Assembly (NCBI GenBank): GCA_025463265.1
Contig: JAOBWH010000067.1
Span: 1-64,000, forward strand
Direction of reading: 5' to 3'
Length of the DNA stretch: 64,000 nt
Origin: Ilumatobacteraceae bacterium
GTDB taxonomy: Bacteria > Actinomycetota > Acidimicrobiia > Acidimicrobiales > Iamiaceae
Made by a program: the position numbers and the translations under genes. Below the pieces are notes generated by a model that made no database searches, was not told the origin of the DNA, and was given only the letters and a program-made list of their open reading frames with translations. Below are positions 19,120 to 30,504 of the stretch, piece after piece (within the stretch, counting starts at the first letter, position 1; every line of letters starts with the position of its first letter).

Positions 19120-20805
19120 GTGCGCCGCATCGCTCCTGCCGTTCTCATCGCCAGTGCCCTCATCGTCGCCTCGTGCAGCTCCGCCGGCAGCGACGCGACG
19201 AAGCGGACCACCACCGAGCCGAAGGGCCCGACGACGTCGGCGACCGTCGGCGACGAGGGGGCCGGGGAGGGCCACGAGTGCGATCAGGGTGCGGCGTTCG
19301 ACGCCGTGACCACCGAACCGGTCGACGGGGTCGACGGCGACCTGACGATGACCTCGCCCATCGACGACACCGACATCCGCCTGCACTGGTTCCCCGTCGA
19401 AGGTGCGTCGGCCGACCATCCGGCGCCCACGATCCTCATGGGCCCGGGCTGGTCGCTCCCCGGCGACACGTCCACCGATGGCGCCGCCCTCTTCGGAGCG
19501 CTGAGCATCGGGAGCATGTGGGAGAGCGGGTACAACGTCCTCACCTGGGACCCGCGGGGCTTCGGCGAGTCCGGCGGCGTCGCCACGGTGAACGACCCCG
19601 ACAAGGAAGGCCAGGACGTGCGGGCGATGCTCGACTTCGTGGCCGAGCAGCCCGAGGCGCGCACCGACGCCGAGGGCGACCCCCGCGCCGGCATGGTCGG
19701 GTTCTCCTACGGCGGCGGCATCCAGCTGACCACCGCCGCGCTCGACTGCCGGGTCGACGCCATAGTGCCCGGCATCGCCTGGAACTCGCTGGAGACCAGC
19801 CTCTACAAGGCCGACACGGTGAAGACGGGGTGGTCGAAGATCCTGACCAGCACCGTCGACCCGAAGCGCCTGGACCCGCACATCGTCTCCGCCTCGGCGT
19901 CGGGGCTCTCCGACGGCACCCTCAGCGACGAGGACCACGAGTGGTTCACCAGCCGCGGCCCCGGCGACGAGGCGGTCGGCAAGATCGACATCCCGACCCT
20001 GTTCGTGCAGGGGACGGTCGACACCCTCTTCACCCTCGACGAGGCGGCCCGGAACACGGCGGTCCTCCAGGAGGGGGACGTCCCCACCGCCCAGCTCTGG
20101 TTCTGCGGCGGCCACGGCACCTGCCTCACCGATCCCGGAGACCCCGATCGCGTCGGCAAGGCCAGCTTCAACTGGCTCGACCACTACCTGAAGGGCGAAC
20201 CGCTCGCGCCGGTGCCGGCCCTGGATCTCATCGACCAGGACGGCCAGCGCTGGACGGCCCAGGAGTGGCCGGTGGCCACGGGCGAGCCGCTCACCGGGAC
20301 CGGATCGGGCACCCTCGACCTCAAGGCCGACGGCGGCAGCGGCGGGGAGATCACCCCGCCCGACGGCGACCCGCTCGGTGGGCTCGTCGCCGGCATCACC
20401 CCCACGAAGGCGACCAACGCGATCGACGTGGCGATCGATCCGGGAGACGCCGATGTGCTCGCCCTCGGCGCGCCGCAGCTGACGTTCACCTACTCCGGCG
20501 ACCTCACCGGCGACATCGGCCGGTCGGACACCCGGGTCTTCGCCCAGCTCGTGGACGACGAGACCGGCTTGGTCCTCGGCAACCAGATCACGCCGATCCA
20601 GGTCACGCTCGACGGCGCGACCCACGATGCCGAGGTCGACCTCGAGATGGTCGCCCACCACGTCACCCCGGGCCACGGGCTGACCCTGCAGCTCGTGGCC
20701 GCCACCACCGCCTACGGCATCCCCGTCCTCGACGGCGAGATCACGTTCGACACCATCGAGATCGCCGTCCCCACAGCGAGCGCCGACGCCGTCACGAAGG
20801 GCTGA
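19120..20805 (+). CDS. Secreted lipoprotein alpha/beta hydrolase, CocE/NonD (X-Pro dipeptidyl-peptidase) type
   Basis: VRRIAPAVLIASALIVASCSS lipobox; LTWDPRGFGESGG; GMVGFSYGGGIQL; C-terminal jelly-roll-like region. Confidence 0.8.
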   Translation: MRRIAPAVLIASALIVASCSSAGSDATKRTTTEPKGPTTSATVGDEGAGEGHECDQGAAFDAVTTEPVDGVDGDLTMTSPIDDTDIRLHWFPVEGASADHPAPTILMGPGWSLPGDTSTDGAALFGALSIGSMWESGYNVLTWDPRGFGESGGVATVNDPDKEGQDVRAMLDFVAEQPEARTDAEGDPRAGMVGFSYGGGIQLTTAALDCRVDAIVPGIAWNSLETSLYKADTVKTGWSKILTSTVDPKRLDPHIVSASASGLSDGTLSDEDHEWFTSRGPGDEAVGKIDIPTLFVQGTVDTLFTLDEAARNTAVLQEGDVPTAQLWFCGGHGTCLTDPGDPDRVGKASFNWLDHYLKGEPLAPVPALDLIDQDGQRWTAQEWPVATGEPLTGTGSGTLDLKADGGSGGEITPPDGDPLGGLVAGITPTKATNAIDVAIDPGDADVLALGAPQLTFTYSGDLTGDIGRSDTRVFAQLVDDETGLVLGNQITPIQVTLDGATHDAEVDLEMVAHHVTPGHGLTLQLVAATTAYGIPVLDGEITFDTIEIAVPTASADAVTKG

Positions 20806-22012
20806 CGCCCTCCACCTGCCGGACCTCGCCGGTGTCGCCCGTCGGGTTCTGGATGTTCTCGCCGGTCTCGGCATCGAACAGGTGGATGCGGTCGATGTCG
20901 AGGCAGAGCTCGATCTCCTGGCCCTCGGACGCGTCGCTGCCGGCGTCGAGGCGGGCCACCACCTGGGGGCCGGCGCTGCCGAAGTCGACCGTGCCCAGGT
21001 CCTCGGCCATCTCCCGGAGCTCCTCGCGGGTCTCCTCGGTCTGGACGGTGAAGTAGGCGTAGAGCTCCGAGCCCATCCACTCGATGACGTCGACCTCCGC
21101 GGTGAAGGTCGCCATGTGCTCGCGCTCCTCGTCGGACACGAAGGCCGTGTCCTCGAAGTGCTCGGGCCGGATGCCGGCGACGAGGCGGTCCGAGGTCCGG
21201 CCCCGGAGCCGCTTCTGGACGTCGCCGGGCACGGCGAACGAGGCCATCGGCAGGTGGAGCTGGTCGCCCTCCATGTGGGCGGGCAAGAGGTTCATCGCCG
21301 GCGACCCGATGAACCCGGCCACGAACAGGTTCGCCGGCTCGTTGTACAGCTCCTTGGGCGTGCCCACCTGCTGCACCTCGCCCCGCCTCATCACGGCGAC
21401 CCGGTCCCCCAGCGTCAGCGCCTCGGTCTGGTCGTGGGTGACGTAGACGGTGGTGGTGCCCAGCCGCTGCTGGAGCTTGGCGATGGCGGTGCGGGTCTGG
21501 ACGCGGAGCTTGGCGTCGAGGTTCGACAATGGCTCGTCCATCAGGAACGCCGCCGGCTCGCGCACGATCGCTCGGCCCATGGCGACGCGCTGGCGCTGGC
21601 CGCCCGACAGGTTGGCGGGCTTGCGGTCGAGCAGCTCCTCGAGCTCGAGGGTCTTGGCGGCGGTGGCGACCCGCGACTCGATCTCGTCCTTCGGGACCTT
21701 CTTGATCTTGAGGGGGAACGCCATGTTCTCTCGGACGGTCATGTGCGGGTAGATGGCGTAGCTCTGGAAGACCATCGCCATGTTGCGGTCCTTGGGATCC
21801 AGGTCGTTGATCCGGTCCCCGTCGACCAGGAGGTCGCCCTCGGTGATGTCCTCGAGCCCCACGATCATGTTGAGCAGCGTCGACTTCCCGCAGCCCGACG
21901 GCCCCACCAGGATGAAGAACTCGCCGTCCTCGATGGTGAAGTCGGCGTCGTGCACCGCGCTGGTGCCGTCGGCGAAGCGCTTGCACACCTTGTCGAGGAC
22001 GATCTGAGCCAT
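20792..22012 (-). CDS. Carbohydrate ABC transporter ATP-binding protein (UgpC/SugC/MsmK type)
   Basis: GPSGCGKSTLLNMIVGLE, LSGGQRQRVAMGRAIVREPAAFLMDEPLSNLDAKLR, TOBE C-terminus; AGGAGG RBS. Confidence 0.95.
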   Translation of the reverse strand: MAQIVLDKVCKRFADGTSAVHDADFTIEDGEFFILVGPSGCGKSTLLNMIVGLEDITEGDLLVDGDRINDLDPKDRNMAMVFQSYAIYPHMTVRENMAFPLKIKKVPKDEIESRVATAAKTLELEELLDRKPANLSGGQRQRVAMGRAIVREPAAFLMDEPLSNLDAKLRVQTRTAIAKLQQRLGTTTVYVTHDQTEALTLGDRVAVMRRGEVQQVGTPKELYNEPANLFVAGFIGSPAMNLLPAHMEGDQLHLPMASFAVPGDVQKRLRGRTSDRLVAGIRPEHFEDTAFVSDEEREHMATFTAEVDVIEWMGSELYAYFTVQTEETREELREMAEDLGTVDFGSAGPQVVARLDAGSDASEGQEIELCLDIDRIHLFDAETGENIQNPTGDTGEVRQVEGVSPS

Positions 22013-22033
22013 GGGGTGCCTCCTGCCCGGCCC

Positions 22034-22867
22034 TCAGCCCTTGACCGCACCGGACGTGAGCCCGGCCACGATGCGGCGCTGGAAGAGGAGGACCATGACG
22101 ATGATGGGGATGGTGACGATGACCGAGGCCGCGGCGATCTGACCGGTCGGGAAGTCGAACTGCGACGAGCCGGTGAAGAACGTGATGGCGGCAGGGACGG
22201 TGCGGGCCCGGTTGGTCGACGTGAGCGCGGTGGCGAACAAGAAGTCGTTCCAGGCGAAGATGAACACGAGGATCGCCGAGGTGAACATGCCGGGGGCCGC
22301 GAGCGGGGCGATGACCTTGCGGAAGGCCTGGAACGGGGTGGCGCCGTCGACCCGAGCCGCCTTGTCCAGGTCCCAGGGGATCTCCCGGAAGAACGCGGAC
22401 AGCGTCCAGATGGCCATCGGCAGCGTGAAGGTCATGTACGGGATGATGAGCCCGAACCAGGTGTCGAAGAGGTGGAGCGACCGCCACATGTTGAACAGCG
22501 GCCCGATGATGGCCACCGGCGGGAACATGGCGATGGCGAGCGCACCGGACATGATCAGCGTCTTGCCGGGGAAGTCGAGTCGCACGATCGCGTAGGCCGC
22601 GAACGTGGCGAGCACCACGGCGAGCAGGGTGGAGATCAGCGCGATGCCGAGCGAGTTCCGCAGGGCGGATGGGAACTGCGGGTCCTTCCAGACGTCCGAG
22701 AAGTTGTCGAACGAGGGGTGCTGCGGCAGGAACTTCCCGTTGGTGATCTCGTCGGTCGGCTTGAGCGACAGCGAGACGATCCACGCGACGGGGAGCAGCG
22801 CGTAGATGACGACGATCACGATCCCGCCCGCCCAGAACGCCTTGTCGGACGCTCGCCGCCGGCTCAC
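22034..22867 (-). CDS. Carbohydrate ABC transporter permease (SugB-like)
   Basis: GTG start overlaps upstream stop (GTGA); [32 protein letters not shown] permease signature. Confidence 0.9.
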   Translation of the reverse strand: MSRRRASDKAFWAGGIVIVVIYALLPVAWIVSLSLKPTDEITNGKFLPQHPSFDNFSDVWKDPQFPSALRNSLGIALISTLLAVVLATFAAYAIVRLDFPGKTLIMSGALAIAMFPPVAIIGPLFNMWRSLHLFDTWFGLIIPYMTFTLPMAIWTLSAFFREIPWDLDKAARVDGATPFQAFRKVIAPLAAPGMFTSAILVFIFAWNDFLFATALTSTNRARTVPAAITFFTGSSQFDFPTGQIAAASVIVTIPIIVMVLLFQRRIVAGLTSGAVKG

Positions 22868-23766
22868 GGGTTCTCGCCTCGCTGCTGGGCCAGGTTGGCG
22901 CCGAAGCCCTTCACGAACACGAACGCGATGATCAGGACGCACGCGAAGATCAGCACCGAGACCGCCGAGCCGAGGCCGAGGTTCAGCCGGGAGATGAGGG
23001 TCTGGTAGCCGATGATCGACACCGACTCGGTGTTCTGCGCCCCGCGGGTCTGCACGTAGATCGTGTCGAAGATGCGGAACGCATCGAGCGTGCGGAACAA
23101 GACGGCCACGAGGATGGCCGGCTTCATCAACGGGATGATGATCTTCCAGAGCCGCTGCCAGGCCGACGCACCGTCCACCCGGGCCGCGCGCACGGCGTCC
23201 TGGGGGACCAGCATGAAGCCCGCCAGCAGCAGGAGCGACATGAACGGCGTGGTCTTCCACACCTCGGTCGAGATGATGACGACGTAGCTCGACCACTGCT
23301 CGGTGAACCAGCTGCGGTCGCTGTTCGTCAGCCCGTTGACGAAACCGGTCGTCGGGTCGAACGCGAACCGCCAGGCGAAGGCGGCCACCACGGTGATGAT
23401 CCCGTACGGCACGAGGATCGCCGAGCGCACCACTGCTCGGCCGAAGAACGCCCGGTACATCACGAAGGCGAGGGCGAAGCCGAGGATCAGCTCCACGATC
23501 ACCGACGCAGCCGTGATCACCAGCGTGTTGATCAGGTCCTGCCACCAGACCCCGTTCGAGAGGACCGCCTGGTAGTTGTCGAGCCCGACGAAGCCGTGGT
23601 CGTCGGGGAAGCGCAGGTCGTAGCGCTGGAGCGAGAGGTAGAGGGCGTAGACGATCGGGTACGCCGTGACCAGCAGCATCACCGTGACCGCGGGAGCGCA
23701 GAGCATCCAGCCGAGCCGCCGCTCGGAACGGGCCCGCCCCGTCGTGCGCTTGGCCGTCGCCGTCAC
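22864..23766 (-). CDS. Sugar ABC transporter permease (SugA-like)
   Basis: [33 protein letters not shown]; six hydrophobic segments. Confidence 0.92.
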   Translation of the reverse strand: MTATAKRTTGRARSERRLGWMLCAPAVTVMLLVTAYPIVYALYLSLQRYDLRFPDDHGFVGLDNYQAVLSNGVWWQDLINTLVITAASVIVELILGFALAFVMYRAFFGRAVVRSAILVPYGIITVVAAFAWRFAFDPTTGFVNGLTNSDRSWFTEQWSSYVVIISTEVWKTTPFMSLLLLAGFMLVPQDAVRAARVDGASAWQRLWKIIIPLMKPAILVAVLFRTLDAFRIFDTIYVQTRGAQNTESVSIIGYQTLISRLNLGLGSAVSVLIFACVLIIAFVFVKGFGANLAQQRGENP

Positions 23767-25070
23767 AGCAGGCCCTCGCCCTTCAGCGCGCGGCCGATCG
23801 CCTCTCGGAGCCGTTCGACGTCACGCTCGGGATCGATGCCCTTGGTCGGGTGGAGCGTCCGGGCGATCGCCAGCGCGACGTCGTTGTAGTACGGCGTCTG
23901 GGGACGGACGATGGCATCGGCCAGCTCGTCCTTGATGACGTCGGCGTACGGGAACGACCGCACCTCGACCTGCTTGCCGTCGACCTCGACCTCGGTCGTG
24001 GCCTCGGTGAGCTTGGGATCGTCGTAGAGCGCCTCGGTCACGGGGAGGAGGCCTCCGTCGGTGGCGTTGGTGATCTGGTTCTCCTCGCCCACCAGGCACG
24101 ACACGGCGTCGAAGGCCTCGTCCGGGTGATCGGTGTAGCCGCCGACGCCGAGGTTGAAGCCACCGATCGCCACCTTGGACGGGACGTCCTCTCGCACGGC
24201 GGGGAAGCGGGCCCAGCGCATCTGCTCGGCGACGGCCGGAGCGTTCTCGTTCGCGCTCGGCCAGACGAACGAGTAGTTGGTCATGAACGCGGCATCGCCC
24301 GTCTCCCAGGCCAGGCGGCCATCGTCCTCGCGGGCCGTGGCGAAGTTGTCGGGCGTCGACGGCGACCGCGAGATGTCCCGCATGATCTGGAGCGCCTTGC
24401 GGGTGGGCCCGGTCTCCAGCGAGACCTTGGTCCCGCTCTCGTCGAGCACGTGGCCCCCGGCCGACTCCAGCAGGCTCGTGAACCACACGACCAGCCCCTC
24501 GTAGCGCTGGCCCTGGCCGAGGATCTGGTCCGGCTCACCCGCTGCTCGCAGCTCCGCCGCCTGGTCGAGGATGCCGTCCCAGGTGGCCGGCGGCTTCGGC
24601 GTGACGTCCTCGCGGTACCAGAGCATCTCGGCGTTGGAGTTGAACGGCGCCGCGTACAGACGGTCCTCGTAGGTGCCGGTCTTGATGGCCGGCTCGAGCC
24701 GGCCGTCGGTGACCTCCTTCGCCTCGTCGTCGGGGAACGGCTTCACCCACTCCGCCTCGGCGAACTCGGCGGTCCAGATGACGTCCATCCCGAGGATGTC
24801 GATGTCGCCGTCGCGCGCCGCCAGGCGGCGGACCAGCTGCTCGCGCTGCTCATCGGCGTTGTTCGGCAGGTCGACCGTGACGATGGAGTAGGCGCCGTCG
24901 GCCGCCTTCGTGCACCGCTTCGCTGCGGTGCGGAACGCCCCCGACGGCTCGTTGTAGACGTACCAGTGCAGCACCGGGGCCGATTCCTCGCCACCGCCGC
25001 CGCCGCACGCGGTGAGCAGGCCGGCCAGCACGCACCCGGCTGCTGCGGCAGCGAGCGCTCGTCTGGTCAT
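23763..25070 (-). CDS. Extracellular sugar-binding lipoprotein (LpqY-like)
   Basis: [26 protein letters not shown] lipobox; solute-binding family 1 pattern; co-directional with permeases and ATPase. Confidence 0.88.
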   Translation of the reverse strand: MTRRALAAAAAGCVLAGLLTACGGGGGEESAPVLHWYVYNEPSGAFRTAAKRCTKAADGAYSIVTVDLPNNADEQREQLVRRLAARDGDIDILGMDVIWTAEFAEAEWVKPFPDDEAKEVTDGRLEPAIKTGTYEDRLYAAPFNSNAEMLWYREDVTPKPPATWDGILDQAAELRAAGEPDQILGQGQRYEGLVVWFTSLLESAGGHVLDESGTKVSLETGPTRKALQIMRDISRSPSTPDNFATAREDDGRLAWETGDAAFMTNYSFVWPSANENAPAVAEQMRWARFPAVREDVPSKVAIGGFNLGVGGYTDHPDEAFDAVSCLVGEENQITNATDGGLLPVTEALYDDPKLTEATTEVEVDGKQVEVRSFPYADVIKDELADAIVRPQTPYYNDVALAIARTLHPTKGIDPERDVERLREAIGRALKGEGLL

Positions 25071-25156
25071 CCCCTGCTCCGTTCGACGGAGGCCGACGTC
25101 CCCTCGGCCCGTGGAAGGGCGCACCGCACGGGTGCGTCGGTTCTCCCCTGCCCGGG

Positions 25157-25172
25157 TGTGACGAACGTCAAA
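25157..25172. promoter_or_regulatory. CRP-like half-palindromic site TGTGA-N6-TCAAA
   Basis: tgtgacgaacgtcaaa between divergent ABC operon and DNA ligase genes. Confidence 0.35.
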
Positions 25173-25198
25173 CCGGACGCGGCTCCTACGCTGCTGCC

Positions 25199-26290
<1,092 letters not shown>

Positions 26291-26291
26291 G

Positions 26292-27809
26292 GTGCGGCGG
26301 CGATCGACCGGCGCCGTCGCCGTCGCCGCCTGCCTGGCCCTCGCCTCGTGCTCGGTCACCCGAGGGGACGGCGCGGCTCCCTCCGGCCCCGGCCGGCCCG
26401 TTCCCTCCATCACCACCCCCACCTCGGGTGGCGGGGCCAGCACGACCGCTGCGCCCAGCAGACCGTCGGACGAGCCGCCCACCTCCGGGGACCCGCTGCC
26501 CGACGACGTCCCCGACTCCACGTTCCCCGGCCTGGGCGACCCGCGCATCGACGTGTCGAGCGAAGCCGTCACCGTCCGGGCTGCGCCCGACGATCCCGAG
26601 ATCTCCGGTCGCGCCCGCCTGACGCTGCGCTCCACGGTCGACGAGCCGCTCACCAGCTTCACCTTGGGCCTGCGAGGCCCGCAGGCCACGTCGATCACCG
26701 TCGACGGCACCGCGGCCCGGTCGGCCGCGGCCGACGGCGAGCTGACCATCACCCCTGGGTCGCCGATCCCACCCGACACCGACGTGGAGGTCGAGGTGGT
26801 CTACGCCGGCCTTCCCGACCAGACCGAGTTCCCGGGGTGGGGGATGCCGGTCGGGTGGCAGGCCGACGACGAGGGCGGCTGGTTCGCCATGTCCGAGCCC
26901 GATGGCACCGCCACGTGGGCACCGGTCAACGACCACCCGTCGGACAAGGCGTCGTGGACCGTGGCCCTCGACGTCCCCCGGGGCGTGACCGGCGTCTCGA
27001 ACGGGCGGCTCGAGGGCGGCGGGCCCACGCGCACCGGGGACGGCCGGGACCGGTGGACGTGGGTCGAGGACGAGCCCATGGCCTCCTACCTGGTCCTCGC
27101 CGCCGTCGGCGCCTACGACCTGGTCTCCTCGGAGCACGGCGACGTGCAGGTCGTGCGGGCCTTCCCAGCGGACATGAGCAAGGGCGACCGGGCCGCCTTC
27201 GACCCCATCGAGGACATCCTCGACTACTACGCCTCGCAGTTCGGTCCCTACCCGGACGAAGACGCCGGGGCCATCGTCGTCCCCACCGACCTCGGCCTCG
27301 CCCTCGAGTCGCAGACCCGGCCGCTCTTCGGCACCGACGGTGTCACGGGCGACTCCGCACCTGCCCTCGCCCACGAGCTGGCCCACCAGTGGTTCGGCGA
27401 CGCCGTAACCCCCGAGACCTGGACCGACGTCTGGCTGAACGAGGGCTTCGCCACCTACGCCGACTGGATGTGGACCGAGCACGACGGTGGACCCACGGTG
27501 GACGACACGGCCCGCCGCGCCGCCCGCAGCGGACCGGCCGACGAGGCTGCCGTGCGGGACCCGGAATCGGCTGGCTCGTTCTCGGCGGCGGTGTACGAGG
27601 GCGGTGCCGTCGCCCTCCACGCCCTGCGCCAGACGGTGGGCGACGAGGTGTTCCTCCGAATCCTCCGCACCTGGGTCTCGACCAACGGCGGGGCGTCCGC
27701 CAACACCGGAGACCTGGTGGCCATCGCGTCGGAGGAGTCCGGTCGCGACCTGACGGGGTTCTTCGACGAGTGGCTGGACCAGACCCCCCAACCGGACCTG
27801 CCACGGTGA
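26292..27809 (+). CDS. M1 family metallopeptidase, lipoprotein
   Basis: Lipobox LALASCS; HELAHQWFGDAVTPETWTDVWLNEGFATY (HExxH-x18-E). Confidence 0.92.
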   Translation: MRRRSTGAVAVAACLALASCSVTRGDGAAPSGPGRPVPSITTPTSGGGASTTAAPSRPSDEPPTSGDPLPDDVPDSTFPGLGDPRIDVSSEAVTVRAAPDDPEISGRARLTLRSTVDEPLTSFTLGLRGPQATSITVDGTAARSAAADGELTITPGSPIPPDTDVEVEVVYAGLPDQTEFPGWGMPVGWQADDEGGWFAMSEPDGTATWAPVNDHPSDKASWTVALDVPRGVTGVSNGRLEGGGPTRTGDGRDRWTWVEDEPMASYLVLAAVGAYDLVSSEHGDVQVVRAFPADMSKGDRAAFDPIEDILDYYASQFGPYPDEDAGAIVVPTDLGLALESQTRPLFGTDGVTGDSAPALAHELAHQWFGDAVTPETWTDVWLNEGFATYADWMWTEHDGGPTVDDTARRAARSGPADEAAVRDPESAGSFSAAVYEGGAVALHALRQTVGDEVFLRILRTWVSTNGGASANTGDLVAIASEESGRDLTGFFDEWLDQTPQPDLPR

Positions 27810-27888
27810 CCTGCGTCGCCATCGTGTTTGCTCTCACGAGAGGGCGACCGGTAGCGTGCGCACTCGCCTCGGAGACGGGGTTCCAGTA

Positions 27889-27966
27889 GGTCCCGTGGTG
27901 CAGTTTGGAGTGCACGCCGGCCTGTCAAGCCGGAGGTCGCGGGTTCAAATCCCGTCGGGACCGCCA
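27889..27966 (+). tRNA. tRNA-Asp (GTC), CCA encoded
   Basis: Cloverleaf drawn by eye: acceptor ggtcccg/cgggacc, anticodon stem ccggc-ctGTCaa-gccgg, T arm gcggg-ttcaaat-cccgt, then G-CCA. Confidence 0.97.
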
Positions 27967-27985
27967 CTGTTTCAAGCAACACCAT

Positions 27986-28061
27986 GGTCGGGTAGCTCAG
28001 TTGGCAGAGCGCTCGCCTGAAAAGCGAGAGGTCACCGGATCGACGCCGGTTCCGACCACCA
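27986..28061 (+). tRNA. tRNA-Phe (GAA), CCA encoded
   Basis: ggtcgggtagctcagttggcagagc...ctcgc-ctGAAaa-gcgag...tccgacc-A-CCA. Confidence 0.97.
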
Positions 28062-28071
28062 GAGCAACGGA

Positions 28072-28103
28072 AGCAGGTCAGGGGCACCAACCCCTGACCT
28101 GCT
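28072..28103. terminator. Perfect 13-bp stem hairpin after tRNA-Phe (no U tract)
   Basis: agcaggtcagggg-caccaa-cccctgacctgct. Confidence 0.6.
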
Positions 28104-28180
28104 CTCGTTCGCGGCCTCGTGCGCCTCGACGGTCCCGGGGCGCACGCTCGGGATGACGGCGGGCCCCCGGGGATTCGCCC

Positions 28181-28888
28181 CTACTCGGGCGGGCCGTCGC
28201 CCTTCATGACGTTGAGGTCGGTGTGGCCGGCGATGCCGTCGACGCGGCTGGTAGCGCTGAACTGCCAGAGCCACCAGTCGTCGGTGAGCGGTCGGCGGTG
28301 GATGCGGCGGGCCCACCGTGGGCGCTCATCAGAACCGGCCACCGGGTAGCGAGCCTGCCAGTCGTCGCCGATGTAGAGCACGACCTTCTCGCCGGTCTCG
28401 GACTCGATGGCCTCGATGAACGCGGCCACCTCGGCCGCAACCGTCGCCTCGTCAGGACGGTCCGAGCAGTTGCCGGCGATCTCCAGGTCGAGGGCCGGCG
28501 GGAGCTCGGCGCCGCCGGGCAACGTCGCCAAGAAGTTGGCGGCCTGCTCGTCGCCCGGTCGGCACAGCGTGAAGTAGTGGTACGCCCCGCGGTCCAGGCC
28601 GGCGCCGCCGGCGTCCTTCCAGTTCTCGGTGAACCGCTCATCCACCAGGTCCCCGCCCTCGGACGCCTTGATGTAGGCGAAGTCGATGTTGTCGTCGGCC
28701 ACACGATCCCAGTCGATCTCGTTCTGGTGACGGGAGACGTCGACGCCGTACCGCTCCCCCGGCCGCAGATCCGACCGGTGGTTCGGCAGGTACCAGAACC
28801 AGGTGAGGGCGGTTGCGGCCACGAGGACCAGGGCACCGCCGGTCACGACCCACGGCCACCGCCGTCTGTCGCCCGCCTCGTGTGCCAC
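28181..28888 (-). CDS. GH25 family lysozyme-like protein with N-terminal TM anchor
   Basis: GVDVSRHQNEIDWDRVADDNIDFAYIKASEG...LDRGAYHYFTLCRPGDEQAANF...PPALDLEI; GTG start preferred over TTG at 28966. Confidence 0.85.
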   Translation of the reverse strand: MAHEAGDRRRWPWVVTGGALVLVAATALTWFWYLPNHRSDLRPGERYGVDVSRHQNEIDWDRVADDNIDFAYIKASEGGDLVDERFTENWKDAGGAGLDRGAYHYFTLCRPGDEQAANFLATLPGGAELPPALDLEIAGNCSDRPDEATVAAEVAAFIEAIESETGEKVVLYIGDDWQARYPVAGSDERPRWARRIHRRPLTDDWWLWQFSATSRVDGIAGHTDLNVMKGDGPPE

Positions 28889-28977
28889 GGCCGCCAGGGT
28901 GGCACGCCCGGCCCCCTGCCGGACCGTCAGGGTCCCAGCGGGTCGGTGCAGCAAGTAAAGAAACAATAAGAAAAGGG

Positions 28978-29006
28978 TGGAAACAACCGAACATATGTTC
29001 TATCCT
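28978..29006 (+). promoter_or_regulatory. Putative promoter (-35 TGGAAA, 17-nt spacer, -10 TATCCT) of the DUF222/HNH gene
   Basis: tggaaa at 28978-28983 and tatcct at 29001-29006, 7 nt before the ATG. Confidence 0.5.
28988..29001. promoter_or_regulatory. LexA/SOS box candidate CGAACATATGTTCT
   Basis: 13 of 14 positions match the Gram-positive/mycobacterial consensus CGAACRNRYGTTYC; contains perfect palindrome GAACATATGTTC. Confidence 0.7.
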
Positions 29007-29013
29007 GCTTTGC

Positions 29014-30477
29014 ATGCTCCCTCCTCTTGCAGAACCGGACCCGGACGGGTTGGTGCGGTACAAGCAGCTGTGTGAGGAGGTGTCGGTGGTCATGGGGGCC
29101 ATCAACGTGGCTGCCGGCCGGTTGGTGGAGCTGGCCCGGCTGGCGGTCGAAGAAGGGCAGGCGGAAGGAACGGGGATCCGCTCGGAGGCGCACTGGATCG
29201 CGTGGCGGACCGGTCTGTCGCTGCGCCATGCGAAGGATGTGGTGCGCTTGGCGAACCGCGCCGAACAGCTGCCGTGCTGCCTGGCCGCCCTGACCGCTGG
29301 TGAGCTGACGTTGGATCAGGCGGCGATGATCGCGTGGCACGTCCCGGCCGAGTACGAGGAAGCGTGCACCGAGTTCGCGAAGATCGCCACGGTGTCGCAG
29401 CTGCGCAAGGCGCTGCCGCGCTACGGGTTCGAGAAGCCCGGCAGGGACGACGGCCGGGTCACCGAGCGTCGGGAGGTGTCCACGGGGACCGATGAGCTGG
29501 GCTGGTGGTTCGGCGGTCGGCTGCCGGAGGATGAAGGCGCCGAGTTCGACCACGCCATCCGGGCCAAACAAGACGACCTCTACCGGCAGCGCAGGGCCGA
29601 AGCCCCCGAAGGGTCCACGGTGCCGCCCGTGTCACGGGCCGATGCGCTCGTGGCGATGGCCCGTGACTCGCTGTCCGCCGGTCAAACGGCTCGACCCGGC
29701 TCAGACCGGTACTTGGTGCACGTGCACCTCGAAGCCGGGCCCGATGGGGCCATGCAGCTCATGACGCACCTCGGGCTACCGCTCCCGGACCACCAGCGGC
29801 GCCAGATCCTGTGCGACGCGGCGCTGCGCGGCCTCGTCCACCAAGGGCTCGCACCCATCGGCGCCGGTCGCACCACCCGCACCATCAACCGGCGGCTCCG
29901 ACGCGCCATCGAGCACCGAGACGGCGGCTGCCGCACCCCCGGCTGCGGATCGACGATCGGACTGGAGATCCACCACATCTGGCACTGGGAAGACGGTGGG
30001 CCCACGGAGACCTGGAACCTCGTGTGTTTGTGCTCCCGCCGCCACCGAGAGCACCACCTCGGCCTCTTGGCCGTCACCGGCAACCCCGACCTGCGCCCCG
30101 GCGCCTCCGGAACCATCGAGTTCCGCGACCAGCACCATCGGCTCCTGCACCCCTGCGGCACCCCTGCCCCGCCGGTACGCGACGCCGGACGGCGGCCGGC
30201 CACCACCACACCGGGCGAGGGTGCGGTGGAAGCGGCTCGGGCCATCGGCCTCGACCCACCTCACTACCAGCCGCCGCTCGGTGAGCCCATGCGCCTCAGC
30301 GACCTCTCCTTCCACCGCAACGAGCCCGTGCCGGTCACCGACGAACGGACACCCGACTCTGCCCTCAGCTCGGACCCGATCCCGTTGGATCGCCGGGAAG
30401 GCAGCTGCTCGCAACGACGAGCTCCAGCCACCGAACCGGCGGGCCGGCCTGTCACCACCGGACCGCCCGCCGCCTGA
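29014..30477 (+). CDS. DUF222 + HNH endonuclease protein (13E12 repeat family-like)
   Basis: GIRSEAHWIAWRTGLSLRHAKDVVRLANR...LTAGELTLDQAAMIAWHVP; C-terminal CRTPGCGSTIGLEIHHIWHWEDGGPTETWNLVCLCSRRHREHH HNH. Confidence 0.92.
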   Translation: MLPPLAEPDPDGLVRYKQLCEEVSVVMGAINVAAGRLVELARLAVEEGQAEGTGIRSEAHWIAWRTGLSLRHAKDVVRLANRAEQLPCCLAALTAGELTLDQAAMIAWHVPAEYEEACTEFAKIATVSQLRKALPRYGFEKPGRDDGRVTERREVSTGTDELGWWFGGRLPEDEGAEFDHAIRAKQDDLYRQRRAEAPEGSTVPPVSRADALVAMARDSLSAGQTARPGSDRYLVHVHLEAGPDGAMQLMTHLGLPLPDHQRRQILCDAALRGLVHQGLAPIGAGRTTRTINRRLRRAIEHRDGGCRTPGCGSTIGLEIHHIWHWEDGGPTETWNLVCLCSRRHREHHLGLLAVTGNPDLRPGASGTIEFRDQHHRLLHPCGTPAPPVRDAGRRPATTTPGEGAVEAARAIGLDPPHYQPPLGEPMRLSDLSFHRNEPVPVTDERTPDSALSSDPIPLDRREGSCSQRRAPATEPAGRPVTTGPPAA

Positions 30478-30504
30478 GCCGCGCCCCGCCGAGCCACGGG
30501 CGCG

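Noticed and set aside
20792-20805. 14-bp convergent overlap of hydrolase and ABC ATPase genes, and 19-bp overlap of dusB and maf
   Set aside because: Short tail-to-tail overlaps are common in compact high-GC genomes
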